A stretch of DNA of 8,135 nt from an uncultured bacterium (GTDB taxonomy: Bacteria; Actinomycetota; Actinomycetes; S36-B12), in contig CAITYI010000110.1 of the NCBI GenBank assembly GCA_903896585.1, positions 1-8,135 on the forward strand, written 5' to 3'. Of this stretch, positions 6,559 to 8,135 are shown piece after piece. A program made the position numbers and the translations under genes. The notes under the pieces were generated by a model that saw only the letters and a program-made list of their open reading frames with translations, was not told where the DNA came from and searched no databases. Every line of letters begins with the position of its first letter. The stretch's first letter is position 1.

Positions 6559-7033
6559 TCTGGTTCAGGCACTCGCCATTCGCCCCCTGCACTGGGCGGA
6601 TATTCCGGCTGTCGATCAACTCGAATCCACCCTTTTTCCTTCAGATCACTGGTCGGTGGAGCAGTGGTGGCGTGAACTTGCTGCTGAGCACACCCACTAC
6701 TGGGTAGCCCAGTTGCATGAAAGGATTATTGGTTATTGCGGGTTATCCGCTCAATTACCTGATGCCGACATACAAACAATTGCAATCGAAGCCCAACACC
6801 AAGGCAATGGCTTGGGTGGACTGCTTTTGGATTCCATGCTTGTGGCAGCAAGTGAATTATCAATCCAATTCATCTTTCTTGAAGTTCGTGCAGACAATCA
6901 GGCAGCAATTTCTTTGTACAACAGCCGGTATTTCAATCGAATCAGCGAACGTCTTAAGTATTACCCAGATGGCGAAACCGCGATCATTATGCGCAGGGAT
7001 AGTAGGCAAATTGGCGAACAGGCGCAGCGGTGA
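6548..7033 (+). CDS. rimI: GNAT-family ribosomal protein S18 N-alpha-acetyltransferase RimI
   Basis: Acetyl-CoA-dependent acetyltransferase of the RimI type; the characterised enzyme acetylates the N-terminal alanine of ribosomal protein S18. The 161 residues show IRPLHWADIPAV at the start of the fold (11-22), DADIQTIAI (72-80), the acetyl-CoA loop QHQGNGLGG (83-91) and LEVRADNQAA (111-120). Glu112 and Tyr124 align with the Glu103/Tyr115 pair described for Salmonella RimI, with the same 12-residue spacing. ERLKYY (134-139) is also family-typical. Where most members have Gly-Phe after the LY motif, this protein has RYF (127-129). ATG 6548 follows a purine-rich GGAATGGG and gives an 11-base overlap with tsaB; ATG 6530 would add six residues and is possible. 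Position between tsaB and tsaD is the common actinobacterial arrangement. In vivo substrates may be wider than S18 in this group. Confidence 0.9.
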   Translation: MSSDLVQALAIRPLHWADIPAVDQLESTLFPSDHWSVEQWWRELAAEHTHYWVAQLHERIIGYCGLSAQLPDADIQTIAIEAQHQGNGLGGLLLDSMLVAASELSIQFIFLEVRADNQAAISLYNSRYFNRISERLKYYPDGETAIIMRRDSRQIGEQAQR

Positions 7034-8079
7034 ATCTCGCGTCTTCAACCTCACATGATCCCATAATTTTGGGTATTGAAACGTCCTGCGATGAAACCGG
7101 CGTCGGGATCGTTCAAGGCAGAACCCTATTAGCGAATCACCTAGCCTCAAGTGTCGATGAACACGCTCGCTTCGGGGGAGTCGTTCCTGAAGTTGCCAGT
7201 AGAGCGCATTTAGAAGCAATGGTCCCGACAATTCAGCAGGCATGCCACAGCGCGGGTATTTCGGTGACTGACATAGACGCAGTTGCCGTTACCGCTGGTC
7301 CGGGGCTCGTTGGCGCCCTGATCGTTGGGGTTGCCTCTGCAAAAGCACTGGGATTGGCCCTCGCTAAACCCGTGTACGGAGTAAACCACTTGGCCGCACA
7401 TGTATTGGTAGATGAACTCGAACACGGCCCACTACCCGAGCCGGTGGTCGGCTTACTCGTGTCCGGTGGTCACTCGTCTCTCATTAGAGTGAGTGACGGT
7501 TCATTTGAATCACTCGGAAGCACTCTTGACGATGCAGCAGGTGAGGCATTTGACAAGATTGCGCGCTTACTGGGTCTGCCTTTCCCGGGTGGTCCAGAAA
7601 TTGATCGAGTCGCGGTCGAGGGTGATCCCCAAGCAATTGATTTTCCGCGAGCGTTGAGCGTGGATCCGGCGCACGCATTTAATTTCTCTTTCTCAGGCCT
7701 TAAGACCGCGGTGGCTCGCTGGATTAAGGAACAACAAATGCTCGGCAACAATATTTCCGTCCCCGATGTCGCAGCATCTGTACAAGAGGCGATTGCCGAC
7801 ATTCTGACCCGAAAAGCCGTTGCGGCCACTATGGAATTCGGTGCTGCCCATCTGGTGATTGGCGGCGGAGTGGCGGCAAATTCCCGGCTGCGCGCCCTTG
7901 CCGAGGAGCGTTGTGCAGCCGCAGGTATCAGTGTGCGCATTCCTCGACCAGGCTTGTGCACGGACAATGGCGCGATGGTTGCCGCCCTGGGTTCTCACGT
8001 TGTTCGCTTGGGTGCACCCGCTTCACCCTTAGATTTCCCCGCATCTTCTACCATGCCAATTGCTCAAATTCTCCGGTAA
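7030..8079 (+). CDS. tsaD: tRNA N6-adenosine threonylcarbamoyltransferase TsaD
   Basis: Catalytic subunit (Kae1/YgjD family) that transfers the threonylcarbamoyl group from TC-AMP to A37 of tRNA. The 349 residues are full length. Seen in order: GIETSCDET (15-23), PEVASRAHLE (53-62), the metal-binding HLAAH (His120, His124), SGGHSSL (145-151), LDDAAGEAFDKIARLLGL (166-183), PGGPEID (186-192), SFSGLKTA (220-227), GGGVAANSRLR (278-288), and RPGLCTDNGAM (306-316) with Asp312 as the third metal ligand. The GTG at 7030 overlaps the rimI stop as GTGA and lacks a clear ribosome binding site. The TAA stop is followed by no hairpin that I can identify. TsaC/Sua5, which makes the TC-AMP intermediate, is not in the window and must lie elsewhere. 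The protein is essential or near-essential in many bacteria, so coupling to tsaE and tsaB suits fixed stoichiometry. Confidence 0.97.
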   Translation: MNLASSTSHDPIILGIETSCDETGVGIVQGRTLLANHLASSVDEHARFGGVVPEVASRAHLEAMVPTIQQACHSAGISVTDIDAVAVTAGPGLVGALIVGVASAKALGLALAKPVYGVNHLAAHVLVDELEHGPLPEPVVGLLVSGGHSSLIRVSDGSFESLGSTLDDAAGEAFDKIARLLGLPFPGGPEIDRVAVEGDPQAIDFPRALSVDPAHAFNFSFSGLKTAVARWIKEQQMLGNNISVPDVAASVQEAIADILTRKAVAATMEFGAAHLVIGGGVAANSRLRALAEERCAAAGISVRIPRPGLCTDNGAMVAALGSHVVRLGAPASPLDFPASSTMPIAQILR

Positions 8080-8135
8080 CCGATTCGCGGCTGACCAAAA
8101 TACCCACATCATGGCCATTGAGATTTGTCACCACC
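8080..8135. other. Terminal 56 bases after tsaD, no assignable gene
   Basis: No hairpin followed by a T-run is present on either strand, so no intrinsic terminator can be called. On the minus strand one frame is open from the window edge down to a TAG at 8048-8050 (28 codons, 32 bases overlapping the end of tsaD). It could be the end of a convergent gene, but such a short open frame is expected by chance and the peptide is not recognisable. Confidence 0.3.

Noticed and set aside
7470..7967. 165-codon minus-strand open frame opposite tsaD
   Set aside because: Antisense of a highly conserved gene; no motif or ribosome binding site supports it.
8072..8090. CGGTAACCG after tsaD as a terminator stem
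   Set aside because: The inverted arms leave a one-base loop and there is no T-run, so it cannot act as an intrinsic terminator.
1..8135. A previously undescribed defence, mobile or biosynthetic system
   Set aside because: Every gene but one maps to a well-known housekeeping family in a familiar actinobacterial order, with no integrase, transposase, repeat array or foreign-looking segment.

Overview
The window is a tightly packed, entirely plus-strand housekeeping gene cluster. It almost certainly comes from an actinobacterium (Actinomycetota). The evidence is the gene order glmS, fused NnrE-NnrD, alr, alpha/beta hydrolase, tsaE, tsaB, rimI, tsaD, which is a familiar actinobacterial arrangement. 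Frequent GTG starts and actinobacterial-looking motifs (for example the conserved GlmS C-terminus and the fused NAD(P)HX repair enzyme) agree. Base composition is only moderately GC-rich, so a lower-GC lineage, such as an aquatic Microbacteriaceae-like or similar actinobacterium, is more likely than a high-GC soil group. I cannot assign a genus from this sequence.

Layout. Positions 1-1722 hold glmS, cut at its 5' end by the window edge; the missing part includes the catalytic N-terminal Cys. A perfect 14-bp tandem duplication straddles the glmS stop codon. Positions 1748-3199 encode the bifunctional NAD(P)HX epimerase/dehydratase. Positions 3196-4335 encode alanine racemase. A 57-bp AT-rich spacer follows, with an 8-bp direct repeat and a strong Shine-Dalgarno-like sequence. 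Positions 4393-5490 encode an alpha/beta hydrolase with an N-terminal hydrophobic helix. Positions 5468-8079 hold the overlapping set tsaE, tsaB, rimI, tsaD. The last 56 bases contain no convincing gene or terminator.

How the genes work together. GlmS makes glucosamine-6-phosphate and Alr makes D-alanine, both precursors of peptidoglycan. The NnrE-NnrD fusion repairs damaged nicotinamide cofactors. TsaB, TsaD and TsaE, with a TsaC-type enzyme that must be encoded elsewhere, make the t6A37 modification of ANN-decoding tRNAs. RimI is the ribosomal protein S18 N-terminal acetyltransferase type that commonly sits with these genes. The hydrolase has no assignable substrate. Three junctions use the same 4-base GTGA start/stop overlap and two others overlap by 11-23 bases, so most of the region is probably one translationally coupled operon.

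I see no mobile element, CRISPR array, RNA gene, phage gene or defence system. This is a conserved core region rather than a new system. The points worth checking are the stop-codon duplication in glmS, the uncharacterised hydrolase embedded in the t6A operon, and the small spacer before it.
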